Assembly (NCBI RefSeq): GCF_014200675.1
Contig: NZ_JACHCI010000005.1
Span: 248,001 to 312,000, forward strand
DNA: 64,000 nucleotides
Origin: Janthinobacterium saanense
Lineage (GTDB): Bacteria; Pseudomonadota; Gammaproteobacteria; Burkholderiales; Burkholderiaceae_D
Reading direction: 5' to 3'
This document shows positions 29,807 to 38,345 of this stretch, in pieces (positions within the stretch are counted from its first letter, which is position 1; every line of letters starts with the position of its first letter). A model generated the notes under the pieces. The model searched no databases. It saw only the letters and a list, made by a program, of their open reading frames with translations, and had not been told where the DNA came from. The position numbers and the translations under genes were made by a program.

Positions 29807-31267
29807 TTACGCGACTACTTTGACCACCGCATAGCGCTCCAGCGTTTCCTTGCGCGCTTCATCATGCTGCACGATCGGTGCCGGGTAGTCGCGTCCCAGC
29901 ACGATGTTTTTTTGTTCGAGCAGCATGCGCGGCACCAGCCATGGCGCATGGATTTCCTTGTCGCCCAAAGCCTTCAGCTGCGGCAGGTAGCGGCGGATGA
30001 AGCGCCCCGAGGCATCGAATTTTTCCGATTGCGTGATCGGATTGAAGATGCGGAAATAGGGCTGGGCGTCGCAGCCCGATGAGGAAGCCCACTGCCAGCC
30101 GCCATTGTTCGAGGCCAGGTCGAAGTCGTTCAGGTGCAGCGCGAAATACGCTTCGCCACGGCGCCAGTCGATGCCCAGGTCCTTGATCAAAAAGCAGGCG
30201 GTGACCATGCGCAGGCGGTTATGCATATAACCTGTCTGGTTCAGCTGCGCCATGGCGGCATCGACCAGCGGGTAGCCGGTGCGCCCTTCGCACCAGGCGG
30301 CAAACGCGTCGTCGGCTTGCTCGCCCGTTTCCCATGCAATCGCGTCGTAGGCCGGCTTGAAGGCGCCGTTTTCCACGTGCGGATTCTGGTACAAAATCAT
30401 GGCGTAGAAGTCGCGCCAGATCAGTTCGGCCAGCCAGACGGGCGCGCCATCGCCGCCGCCGCCCCGGTCCATCAAGTCGACGACCGTGCGCACCAGGTAG
30501 CGCAGCGAGACGGTGCCGAAGCGCAGGTGCATCGACAGATACGATGGCCCCTTCAGGGCAGGAAAGTCGCGCGCCACATCGTATTTGGCGACGCGTCCCA
30601 GGAAGTCGTCGAACAGTTTGCTGGCGCCCGACATGCCGGTGGGAATCGCCAGTGCGTGCAGATTGCTGGGCTCGAAACCCAGTTCGACCAGGGTCGGCAG
30701 TGCCTGCTCCGTAGCGCGCGGCGGCGCAAAATGGGCAGCATGCGGCTCGATATCAAAGGAGGCCAGGCAGGTGGGTTCCGCGCGCATTTTTTTCAGCCAG
30801 GCGTTTTTATACGGCGTGTAGACGGTGTACGGTTTGCTTGACAGGGTCAGTACTTCATCTTTTTCAAAGATGACCTGGTCCTTGAAGCTGAACCACAGCC
30901 GCGTGTCGGCCGCCAGTTGGGCAGCGACTGCGTCGTCACGGGCCATCGTCTGCGGTTCATAGTCGTGGTTGGTGAATACGGCGTCGGCGTTCAATTCGGC
31001 TGCCAGGCGCGGTATCGCGAGTGCCGCGTCGGCATGCAGCACGATCAGGTCGCCGCCCAGCGCGCGCAATTCGGCCGCCAGTTCAGCCACGCTGGCATGG
31101 ATGAAATCGACCCTGCGGTCGCGGCGCGGCAAGCTGTCCAGAATGGCGGTGTCGTAGACAAACACACAATGTACGGCCTGGCTGAGGCGCAGGGCATGGT
31201 GCAATGCAGCATGGTCAAAGGCGCGCAAATCGCGCCGAAACCAGACCAGGGCAGTCTTGATTGTCAT
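29807..31267 (-). CDS. phrB: Deoxyribodipyrimidine photolyase
   Basis: A 486-residue class I cyclobutane pyrimidine dimer photolyase that repairs UV damage using light. It has an N-terminal antenna domain beginning ALVWFRRDLRAFDHAAL and a C-terminal FAD domain with TGYPLVDAAMAQL, MHNRLRMVTACFL and WQWASSSGCDAQPYFRIFN. The tryptophans of the electron-transfer chain appear to be present. It starts at the ATG at 31267 and is divergent from yqgE. Confidence 0.96.
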   Translation of the reverse strand: MTIKTALVWFRRDLRAFDHAALHHALRLSQAVHCVFVYDTAILDSLPRRDRRVDFIHASVAELAAELRALGGDLIVLHADAALAIPRLAAELNADAVFTNHDYEPQTMARDDAVAAQLAADTRLWFSFKDQVIFEKDEVLTLSSKPYTVYTPYKNAWLKKMRAEPTCLASFDIEPHAAHFAPPRATEQALPTLVELGFEPSNLHALAIPTGMSGASKLFDDFLGRVAKYDVARDFPALKGPSYLSMHLRFGTVSLRYLVRTVVDLMDRGGGGDGAPVWLAELIWRDFYAMILYQNPHVENGAFKPAYDAIAWETGEQADDAFAAWCEGRTGYPLVDAAMAQLNQTGYMHNRLRMVTACFLIKDLGIDWRRGEAYFALHLNDFDLASNNGGWQWASSSGCDAQPYFRIFNPITQSEKFDASGRFIRRYLPQLKALGDKEIHAPWLVPRMLLEQKNIVLGRDYPAPIVQHDEARKETLERYAVVKVVA

Positions 31268-31587
31268 TATTTATTGTGTTTCGGGTCAAAGAAAGGTTTA
31301 TTTTCGCCGCAGACGGTCTGTTATGGCCGTTCGCGCCGTGCCTTTGGCGTCGCTGCAATGGCAATTCAGTGTAAACTAGCAGATAGTTTCGCGGCGTTTT
31401 GCGCGCGATAATGGTTTTGCCAGCCATATTATTATTGTATGGATAATGTATAGCCAGTAGCCAAAAACAAACAACCATAATAAAGGCTGACACTGGCAAG
31501 CGGGGGAAGTTCCATGCGGCCAGCAGCGTCAGCCTACACAAGGGGTAAGTGAGACTTGCCAGCAAGCCCACAGAGAGAGTATCGCGT
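31268..31587. promoter_or_regulatory. Divergent promoter region phrB / yqgE with alternative hairpins
   Basis: This 320-base gap must hold promoters for both genes; an AT-rich block at 31425-31455 is the likeliest position. Two inverted repeats overlap. AGGCTGACACTG (31484-31495) pairs with CAGCGTCAGCCT (31524-31535) with one mismatch. CTGGCAAG (31493-31500) pairs perfectly with CTTGCCAG (31555-31562). They share bases and so cannot both form, which would suit a regulated leader. No T tract is seen. Confidence 0.4.
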
Positions 31588-32235
31588 ATGAAAAAGAGTA
31601 AAATCGACCACACTCTGCCAGGACATCGCTTGATGCAGGGAGTCAGTGAGCTGGCCGCGCCCGGCGCATCGACCCTGAATCTGGCGAATCACTTCCTGAT
31701 CGCGATGCCGGCGATGCAAGACCCGGTCTTCGGCGGCACCGTCGTCTACGTTTGCGAACACAATGAAAACGGCGTGCTGGGCGTCGTCATCAATAAGCCC
31801 ACCGACATGACGATGGAAGTGCTGTTCGACCGCATCGACCTGAAACTGGCCGGCAGCAGCGAAGCGCCCATCGTCAATGAACCCATTATGTTTGGCGGCC
31901 CGGTGCAGGATGACCGCGGCTTCGTGCTGCACACGCCAGGCGCGCGCTATTCCTCGTCGCTGACGGTGACCGATGAAGTGGCGTTTACCACCTCCATCGA
32001 CGTGCTCGAAGCCGTTGCCAAGGGCGATGGCCCCGAGCGCATGCTGGTCTCCATCGGCTATTCGGGCTGGAGCCCGGGCCAGCTGGAAGACGAGATCGGC
32101 CGCAATGGCTGGCTGACGGTGGGCGCTTCGGCCGACATCCTGTTCGACTTCCCGATCGAAGACCGCTACGTGGCGGCCATCAAATTGCTGGGTATCGATC
32201 CATTGATGTTGGCGAGCGAGGCCGGACACGCATGA
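31588..32235 (+). CDS. YqgE/AlgH family protein
   Basis: A 215-residue protein of the DUF179 family, with the signature NHFLIAMPAMQDPVFGGTVVYVCEH and MFGGPVQDDRGFVLH. AlgH was named in Pseudomonas as an alginate regulator but its biochemical role is unknown. The ATG at 31588 (MKKSKIDH) is preferred to the in-frame ATG at 31549. It overlaps ruvX (ATGA at 32232), the usual partner, and starts a run of genes to pyrC. Confidence 0.9.
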   Translation: MKKSKIDHTLPGHRLMQGVSELAAPGASTLNLANHFLIAMPAMQDPVFGGTVVYVCEHNENGVLGVVINKPTDMTMEVLFDRIDLKLAGSSEAPIVNEPIMFGGPVQDDRGFVLHTPGARYSSSLTVTDEVAFTTSIDVLEAVAKGDGPERMLVSIGYSGWSPGQLEDEIGRNGWLTVGASADILFDFPIEDRYVAAIKLLGIDPLMLASEAGHA

Positions 32236-32630
32236 GCGATGGGACCATCGACACCATCCTCGCCTTCGATTTCGGCTTGAAACGTATCGGTGTGGCCATC
32301 GGCAATACCATGATTTGCCAGGCCAAGCCGCTCAGCGTGATCACGGCCACGGCGAACGAACCGAAGTTCGCCGCCATCGCCGAGCTGCTCAAGGAGTGGG
32401 GCGCCAGCCGCATCGTGGTGGGCTTGCCCAGCCACCCGGACGGCACCGAACACGAGATGAGCGCGCGCTGCCGCCGCTTTGCCAACCAGGTGCACGGCCG
32501 CTTCAACCTGCCGGTGGAACTGGTCGATGAACGCTATTCTTCGGCCGTGATCTCGGCCAGGCGCGGCGAGGTCATCGACGACAAGGCCGCCGCCGTCATC
32601 CTGCAGCAGTATTTCGACGCAAACTATTGA
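32232..32630 (+). CDS. ruvX: YqgF/RuvX RNase H-fold resolvase-like protein
   Basis: A 132-residue protein with the RNase H-like acidic residues in ILAFDFGLKRIGVAIGN, the central VVGLPSHPDGTEHEMSAR and the C-terminal DERYSSAVI and DDKAAAVILQQYFD. The family is implicated in processing the 5' end of pre-16S rRNA and was also called a putative Holliday junction resolvase. It is coupled to yqgE by a four-base overlap. Confidence 0.95.
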   Translation: MSDGTIDTILAFDFGLKRIGVAIGNTMICQAKPLSVITATANEPKFAAIAELLKEWGASRIVVGLPSHPDGTEHEMSARCRRFANQVHGRFNLPVELVDERYSSAVISARRGEVIDDKAAAVILQQYFDANY

Positions 32631-32669
32631 GTATCCCTTCCATCGATTTTCTGACCCACTAAGAACTCT

Positions 32670-33194
32670 ATGCCGTATCCAACGTATCCTTCCCAACTCG
32701 ACGCCGAGGCCCTGTACGCGGTCTTGCTGCAGCAGGTGCAGAGCGGTCTGTCGGGCGTCAACAATGTGGCCATCGTCGGCATCCATTCGGGCGGCGCCTG
32801 GCTGGCTGAACGCCTGGCGCGCGACCTGAACCTGCTTGACCGCCTGGGCGTGCTCGATGTGTCTTTTTACCGCGACGACTTTGCCCAGAAAGGCTTGCAT
32901 GCCGACGTGAAGCCGACGCAGATCGCCTTTGACGTGGCCGGCGCCACCATCCTGCTGGTCGACGATGTGCTGTACACGGGCCGCACCACGCGCGCGGCCA
33001 TCAATGAGTTGTTCGACTATGGCCGTCCGGCCAAGATCATGCTGGCCGCCCTGGTTGACCGGGGCGAGCGCCAGTTGCCAGTGGCCGCCGATTTCGTGGC
33101 CGCGTTCACGGCGGTGCCGCCGGGCCAGGCCCTGGTCCTGAAGCAAGCCGACGATGGAAAATTCACGCTCACCATAGACACCCACCATGCTTAA
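32670..33194 (+). CDS. pyrR: Bifunctional pyr regulator / uracil phosphoribosyltransferase PyrR
   Basis: A 174-residue type I phosphoribosyltransferase with the PRPP-binding motif [18 protein letters not shown] and the start region [18 protein letters not shown]. In Bacillus PyrR is an RNA-binding attenuator; in Pseudomonas-type pyrR-pyrB operons its regulatory role is less clear. It overlaps pyrB by eight bases, so the two are coupled. Confidence 0.94.
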   Translation: MPYPTYPSQLDAEALYAVLLQQVQSGLSGVNNVAIVGIHSGGAWLAERLARDLNLLDRLGVLDVSFYRDDFAQKGLHADVKPTQIAFDVAGATILLVDDVLYTGRTTRAAINELFDYGRPAKIMLAALVDRGERQLPVAADFVAAFTAVPPGQALVLKQADDGKFTLTIDTHHA

Positions 33195-34152
33195 CCCGCA
33201 ACTGAACAAACACGGCGAATTGCAGCATCTGTTGACGATTGAAGGCTTGCCGAAGTCTATCGTCAACCACATCCTGGACACCGCTTCCTCCTTCGTCGGC
33301 ATCTCCGACCGCGATGTCAAGAAGGTGCCGCTGATGCGCGGCAAAAGCGTTTTCAACCTGTTCTTTGAAAACTCCACGCGCACCCGCACCACCTTCGAGA
33401 TCGCCTCCAAGCGTTTGTCGGCCGACGTCATCAACCTGAACATCCAGGCCTCGTCGGCCAGCAAGGGCGAGTCCCTGCTCGACACCATCGACAATCTGTC
33501 GGCCATGCACGCCGACATGTTCGTAGTGCGCCATGCGCAGTCGGGCGCGCCCTACCTGATCGCCAAGCACCTGATCGACACCAAACAGCCGCATGTCCAC
33601 GTGGTCAACGCCGGCGACGGCCGCCACGCGCATCCGACCCAGGGCTTGCTCGACATGTACACGATCCGCCACTACAAGAAGGATTTCACGAACCTGACGG
33701 TGGCCATCGTGGGCGATATCCTGCATAGCCGCGTGGCGCGTTCCGACATCCACGCCCTGACCACGCTGGGCGTGCCGGAAGTGCGCGCCATCGGCCCGCA
33801 CACCTTGCTGCCGGGCGGCCTGGAGCAACTGGGCGTGCGCACCTTCACCAATATGGATGAAGGCTTGAAAGGCGTGGACGTGATCATCATGCTGCGCCTG
33901 CAAAACGAGCGCATGAGCGGCGCGCTGCTGCCATCGGCGCAGGAGTATTTCAAGAGCTACGGCCTGACGCCCGAGCGCCTGGCGCTGGCGAAACCGGACG
34001 CCATCGTCATGCATCCGGGCCCGATGAACCGCGGCGTGGAAATCGATTCGGCCGTGGCCGACGGTCCGCAGGCGGTGATTCTGCCGCAGGTGACCTTCGG
34101 TATCGCCGTGCGCATGGCGGTGATGAGTATTTTGGCTGGTAATCAGGGCTGA
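33187..34152 (+). CDS. pyrB: Aspartate carbamoyltransferase catalytic chain
   Basis: A 321-residue enzyme that makes carbamoyl-aspartate from carbamoyl phosphate and aspartate in pyrimidine synthesis. The carbamoyl phosphate loop [25 protein letters not shown] and [12 protein letters not shown] are seen. It has the extended, Pseudomonas-like form rather than the enteric PyrB-PyrI pair; no pyrI is present. It is followed after 24 bases by the dihydroorotase homologue with which such enzymes form a dodecamer. Confidence 0.97.
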   Translation: MLNPQLNKHGELQHLLTIEGLPKSIVNHILDTASSFVGISDRDVKKVPLMRGKSVFNLFFENSTRTRTTFEIASKRLSADVINLNIQASSASKGESLLDTIDNLSAMHADMFVVRHAQSGAPYLIAKHLIDTKQPHVHVVNAGDGRHAHPTQGLLDMYTIRHYKKDFTNLTVAIVGDILHSRVARSDIHALTTLGVPEVRAIGPHTLLPGGLEQLGVRTFTNMDEGLKGVDVIIMLRLQNERMSGALLPSAQEYFKSYGLTPERLALAKPDAIVMHPGPMNRGVEIDSAVADGPQAVILPQVTFGIAVRMAVMSILAGNQG

Positions 34153-34176
34153 TAGCCCAAGGACGAGTAAGCAAGC

Positions 34177-35478
34177 ATGACGACACTACACATCAAGAAC
34201 GGCCATCTGATCGATCCCGCCAACGGCATCGATGGCTTGCAAGACCTGTTTATCGTGGACGGCAAAGTGGCCGCCGTGGGCAGCGCCCCGGCCGGCTTCA
34301 AGGCCGATACCATTTTTGACGCTGCCGGCCTGGTGGTTGCGCCTGGCCTGGTCGACCTGTCGGCCCGCCTGCGCGAACCGGGCTATGAATATAAAGCCAC
34401 CCTGGAATCGGAATTGCAGGCGGCGATGCAGGGCGGCGTGACCAGCCTGGTCTGCCCGCCCGACACCGACCCCGTGCTCGACGAGCCGGGCCTGGTGGAA
34501 ATGCTGAAGTACCGCGCCAAGACGCAGAACAAGGCGCATGTGCACCCGCTGGGCGCGCTGACCATGGGCTTGAAAGGGCAGGCGCTGACGGAAATGGCGG
34601 AACTGACCGAAGCGGGCTGCATCGGCTTCGCGCAGGCCGAAGAGCCGATCGAAGACACCACCGTGCTGCTGCGCGCCATGCAGTATGCGAACACCTTCGG
34701 CTACACCGTCTGGCTGCGTCCGCAAGACCCGCATATCGGCCGTGGCGGTATCGCCCACAGCGGCCCGCTGGCTTCGCGCCTGGGCCTGTCGGGCGTGCCC
34801 GTGATGTCGGAAACCATCGCCCTGCACACGATCTTTGAACTGATGCGCGCCAGCCGCGCCAAAGTCCATCTGTGCCGCATTTCTTCGGCGGCCGGCCTGG
34901 ACCTGATCCGCGCGGCCAAAGCCGAAGGTTTGCCGGTCACCTGCGACGTGGGCGTGCACCATGTACATTTGACCGACGCCGACATCGGTTTCTTCGATTC
35001 GAACGCGCGCGTCACGCCGCCATTCCGCAGCCAGCGCGACCGCGATGCGATCCGTGCCGCCCTGCTCGATGGCACCGTGGACGCCATGTGCTCGGACCAC
35101 ACGCCGGTTGACGATGATGAAAAGCTGCTGCCCTTCGGCGAAGCCTCGCCTGGCGCTACCGGCCTGGAATTGCTGCTGTCGCTGGCCCTGAAATGGGCCG
35201 ACGATTATGCTGAAGGGCAGCCGCAATCGGGCGCCCGTCCGTTGGCCCGCGCCGTGGCCAAGGTCACGTCCGAGGCCGCCCGCGTGGCCGGCATTCCGGC
35301 CGGCAGCCTGGCCGTCGGTGCCGAAGCCGACATCTGCGTGTTCGATCCTGCGGCCCGTTGGACGGTGTCTTCCTCGTCACTGGCCAGCCAGGGCAAGCAC
35401 ACGCCTTTCCTCGGCTATGAATTGACCGGCATCGTCAAGGCGACGATCGTGGCTGGACAGGTGGCGTTTCAGCGTTAA
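34177..35478 (+). CDS. pyrC': Inactive-type dihydroorotase homologue (PyrC')
   Basis: A 433-residue amidohydrolase-fold protein of the dihydroorotase family. The metal-binding DxHxHLREPG motif reads DLSARLREPG: Ser62 and Arg64 replace the two histidines. Other family elements remain (TCDVGVHHVHLTD, CSDHTPV, TPPFRS). In Pseudomonas the gene next to pyrB encodes such a non-catalytic homologue, needed to assemble the aspartate carbamoyltransferase. I infer the same structural role here, with an active PyrC encoded elsewhere. Confidence 0.9.
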   Translation: MTTLHIKNGHLIDPANGIDGLQDLFIVDGKVAAVGSAPAGFKADTIFDAAGLVVAPGLVDLSARLREPGYEYKATLESELQAAMQGGVTSLVCPPDTDPVLDEPGLVEMLKYRAKTQNKAHVHPLGALTMGLKGQALTEMAELTEAGCIGFAQAEEPIEDTTVLLRAMQYANTFGYTVWLRPQDPHIGRGGIAHSGPLASRLGLSGVPVMSETIALHTIFELMRASRAKVHLCRISSAAGLDLIRAAKAEGLPVTCDVGVHHVHLTDADIGFFDSNARVTPPFRSQRDRDAIRAALLDGTVDAMCSDHTPVDDDEKLLPFGEASPGATGLELLLSLALKWADDYAEGQPQSGARPLARAVAKVTSEAARVAGIPAGSLAVGAEADICVFDPAARWTVSSSSLASQGKHTPFLGYELTGIVKATIVAGQVAFQR

Positions 35479-35487
35479 TTGTCTTGA

Positions 35488-35504
35488 CTGGAGTGAAACT
35501 CCAG
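35488..35504. repeat. Short perfect hairpin after pyrC'
   Basis: CTGGAGT (35488-35494) and ACTCCAG (35498-35504) surround a GAA loop, ten bases after the pyrC' stop. It precedes the larger palindrome at 35514 and may form part of the transcript end. Confidence 0.5.
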
Positions 35505-35513
35505 CTGACTACC

Positions 35514-35540
35514 GGGGTCAGACCCGCCGGGTCTGACCCC
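35514..35540. repeat. GGGGTCAG-type palindrome, copy 2
   Basis: A perfect inverted repeat with arms GGGGTCAGACCC and GGGTCTGACCCC around GCC. It is identical over 27 bases to the core at 50940-50966. It lies between pyrC' and the acyltransferase gene, ending only ten bases before the GTG proposed as that gene's start. Confidence 0.85.
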
Positions 35541-35550
35541 AGAATTTGCT

Positions 35551-36321
35551 GTGGGCTTGCTTCTTATTTGGTGTGATTTGAAACCTCTGCTTACCTACCG
35601 CTTCGCGCGTATCGCTTTTCACATTTTCTACGGCATGGCCAAGAGTGCGCTGCTGTTTCCCTGGCTCGATACAGCCGGGCGCAACAAGCGCATCCGCCGC
35701 TGGTCGACGCAGCTGCTGGCCATCTGCGGCGTACAGGTGGAACTGCCTGCCGGCAGCGTGCCGGTGCTCGAGCATGCGATGGTGGTGGCCAACCACGTGT
35801 CGTGGCTCGATATCTTTGTCATCAACGCCGTCCATCCTTGCCGTTTCGTGGCCAAGGCCGAGATCCGCGCCTGGCCCTTGCTGGGCTGGTTGGCGGGACG
35901 GGCGGGCACCATCTTCATTTCGCGCGGCAGCAAGCGCGACTTGCGATTGATCTTCCAGGGGCTGGTGGATAAATTGCAGGCCGGTGAGCGGGTGGCGTTT
36001 TTCCCGGAAGGCACGACTGGCGCGCAAGGCGGCATCCTGCCGTTTCACGCGAACCTGTTCGAGGCAGCCATCGATGCGCAAGTGCCGGTGCAACCGATGG
36101 CGGTGGCCTATGTAAACAGTGCGGGGCGGCTGCACCATGCGGTCGACTTTATCGGTGACATGAGCTTTGGGCAAAGCATGGTGGCGATACTTTCGAGCCC
36201 GCCGATCACGGCGCGCCTGACTTGCCTGGCGCCGATAGCGACGGCAGGCGCACACCGGCGCGACCTGGCGGCGGCAACGCAAGCCTTGGTGGCGGCCGCG
36301 TTGCCTGTTGAAGCAGTTTAG
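35551..36321 (+). CDS. 1-acyl-glycerol-3-phosphate acyltransferase (PlsC-type)
   Basis: A 256-residue LPLAT-family membrane acyltransferase. It has the catalytic HX4D motif in NHVSWLDIF, the substrate motif FPEGTTGAQGG and a downstream PVQPMAVAY. The likely reaction is acylation of lysophosphatidic acid, or of an ornithine-lipid-type lyso precursor. The start is uncertain: the GTG at 35551 or the TTG at 35578, both close to the palindrome. It is a second acyltransferase besides the one at 51927. The stop overlaps the convergent permease by four bases. Confidence 0.88.
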   Translation: MGLLLIWCDLKPLLTYRFARIAFHIFYGMAKSALLFPWLDTAGRNKRIRRWSTQLLAICGVQVELPAGSVPVLEHAMVVANHVSWLDIFVINAVHPCRFVAKAEIRAWPLLGWLAGRAGTIFISRGSKRDLRLIFQGLVDKLQAGERVAFFPEGTTGAQGGILPFHANLFEAAIDAQVPVQPMAVAYVNSAGRLHHAVDFIGDMSFGQSMVAILSSPPITARLTCLAPIATAGAHRRDLAAATQALVAAALPVEAV

Positions 36322-37082
36322 TTTTTGACATGCAGCCAGCGCGCATGCGCGGCGCGGGCCAGGTAGTCGAGGATAAAACCGAGGATGCCGATCAGGACGA
36401 TGGCGGCCATCAGTTCCGAATACGCGAGGCGGTCGCGCGTGTCGAGGATGAAGTAGCCCAGGCCTGCCGAGACGCCCAGCATTTCAGCCGGGACCAGCAC
36501 GATCCAGATGATGCCGATGGCCAGCCGCACACCGGTCAGGATATCGGCCGTGATGCCCGGCAAGATCACCTTGAAGACGATTTCGCTGCGCGTGGCCGAC
36601 AGGCTGCGCGCCAGCAGCAGCCAGTTCGGATCGAGCCGCGCCACGCCGGCCGCCGTATTGAGCAAAATTGGCCAGACGGCCGCAAACGCCAGCAGAAAAT
36701 ACACGGGCGCGTCGCCCACGCCCAGCACCATCACGGCAATCGGCATCCACGACAGCGGCGAGATCATGCGCAGCAGCTGGAACAGCGGCATGGTGGCGCC
36801 GGAAAAGCTTTTCGACATGGCCACCAGCACGCCCAGCGGCACGCCGATCACGATGGCCAGCCCCAGGCCCACGGCCACCCTTTGCAAACTGAGCCAGACG
36901 TGCAGCCAGATATCGCTGCCGCGCAGCAGTTCTTCGAAGGCCACGGCCGTATGCAGTGGCGAAAAGGCGGCCGCAATCGGCGTGCTTTTTTCCAGCGCTG
37001 TCACGCCCAGCGACCATAACAACAAGGCACAAGCCAGCCCCAGCAAGGGCAGGCCCAGCTTCGTCAACATCTTGTTTGCCAT
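36318..37082 (-). CDS. ABC importer permease, nitrate/sulfonate/taurine type
   Basis: A 254-residue inner-membrane permease with about six helices and the binding-protein-dependent transport loop (LARSLSATRSEIVFKVILPG). It belongs to the SsuC/TauC/NrtB group. It starts two bases after the substrate-binding protein gene, so both are co-translated. It is the last gene of a five-gene operon. Confidence 0.92.
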   Translation of the reverse strand: MANKMLTKLGLPLLGLACALLLWSLGVTALEKSTPIAAAFSPLHTAVAFEELLRGSDIWLHVWLSLQRVAVGLGLAIVIGVPLGVLVAMSKSFSGATMPLFQLLRMISPLSWMPIAVMVLGVGDAPVYFLLAFAAVWPILLNTAAGVARLDPNWLLLARSLSATRSEIVFKVILPGITADILTGVRLAIGIIWIVLVPAEMLGVSAGLGYFILDTRDRLAYSELMAAIVLIGILGFILDYLARAAHARWLHVKN

Positions 37083-37084
37083 TG

Positions 37085-38329
37085 TTAAACCGCCACGATC
37101 TCGCTGCGCAGCAAATTGGCTGGCAGGCCGAAGGCAGCCGGGCCGCCCACGGCGTTAATCGCCTTGCGCACGAAGCGGTCATCGACCAGGTCGCGCGCGG
37201 CGAACTTGGGATCGAGATTGGCCAGGAAGCGTGTATCGCCTTCCACTTTGGTTTGGCCGATGGCGCGCACCAGTTCTTCCGTGTAGGAGGCAAACGGGTA
37301 AGGCTGGAAGTCGATGCGGCGCTGCTGCCAGTTCTTGTGCACGATCAGGCCCTGTTTTTCATAGCTGGCGTAATCGGTGGTGGCCAGCACCTTGGTCAGC
37401 ACTTGCAGCGGATGCGGCGTGTAGCGGTGTTCATCGGTATTCGACAGCAGCTTGGCGGTTTCGACCTGGTTCGAGCGCGTCCACAGCTGCGCCTTGACGA
37501 TGGCGTTGGTGACCTTTTGCGCCCACTCGGGACGGGTGGTGATGTCGCGCTCGGACAAAAAGGTGACGCAGCAAGCATGGTTCTTCCACACGTCGCCCGA
37601 GAAGCGCAGGATCTTGCCGATGCCGGCGTTTTCAGCCGCCGCATTGAACGGTTCGGCCACGATGTAGCCGGCGATCGATTTGCCGGCCAGGGCCGAGACC
37701 ATTTCCGCCGGCGCCATGACGATCAGATTCACCTCATTCGATTTGATTGCGGCGTTGCGCGCGCGCGTGACGGGCGTCAAGCCATTGGCGGCGAGGATTT
37801 TCTGCAGCAGGATGTTATGGATCGAATACCAGAATGGAATCGCGACCGTGCGTCCGCCCAGGTCGGACACCTTGTTGATCTCGTTGGCCACCGTCAGCGC
37901 GGAACCATTGACGTGGTTCCAGGCGACCACCTTGGCGGGGAATTTGGCGCCGTAGCGTACCCACAAGGTGGCGGGCGACAGCAGATGGATCACGTTGACC
38001 TGGCCGGCCACGAATGCTTCGATGATTTGCGCCCAGCTGCGGAACAGGCGCGGCGTTTCCGCCTGCAAGCCTTCCGCTTCAAACAGCTTGCGCCCGTGCG
38101 CGACGAGCAATGGCGTAGCGTCGGTGATGGGCAGGTAGCCGATCTTGACGGGCTGGTCGTCGCCCTTGGGGCCCTGCTGCGCCATGGCGTCGCCGGCGAA
38201 CAGCAGCGGCGAGGCGACGCTGGCTGTGGCCAGGGCCGACATGCGCAGAAAGTCGCGCCGCGTCAGGCCGCAATCGCAGTCGGACGAAGCGCAGATGTGC
38301 AGCGGTTTATTCTCGTTCTGGAACGTCAT
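37085..38329 (-). CDS. Tat-exported substrate-binding protein of the NrtA/SsuA type
   Basis: A 414-residue periplasmic binding protein. The signal peptide has a twin-arginine motif (TRRDFLRMS) and a cleavage-like AMA site. Three cysteines (residues 13, 18, 20) lie just before the arginines, unusual for a signal n-region. The mature part begins VKIGYLPITDATPLLVAHG and contains FRSWAQIIEAFVAGQVN, AWNHVNGSALTV and GYIVAEPFNA, the pattern of the NrtA/CmpA branch. The ligand is unknown: nitrate, cyanate, bicarbonate and sulfonates are all bound by relatives. The ATG at 38329 is chosen over an upstream ATG at 38386 that would overlap the ATPase gene. Confidence 0.9.
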   Translation of the reverse strand: MTFQNENKPLHICASSDCDCGLTRRDFLRMSALATASVASPLLFAGDAMAQQGPKGDDQPVKIGYLPITDATPLLVAHGRKLFEAEGLQAETPRLFRSWAQIIEAFVAGQVNVIHLLSPATLWVRYGAKFPAKVVAWNHVNGSALTVANEINKVSDLGGRTVAIPFWYSIHNILLQKILAANGLTPVTRARNAAIKSNEVNLIVMAPAEMVSALAGKSIAGYIVAEPFNAAAENAGIGKILRFSGDVWKNHACCVTFLSERDITTRPEWAQKVTNAIVKAQLWTRSNQVETAKLLSNTDEHRYTPHPLQVLTKVLATTDYASYEKQGLIVHKNWQQRRIDFQPYPFASYTEELVRAIGQTKVEGDTRFLANLDPKFAARDLVDDRFVRKAINAVGGPAAFGLPANLLRSEIVAV

Positions 38330-38345
38330 GCGGGGCTCCCGGTGA

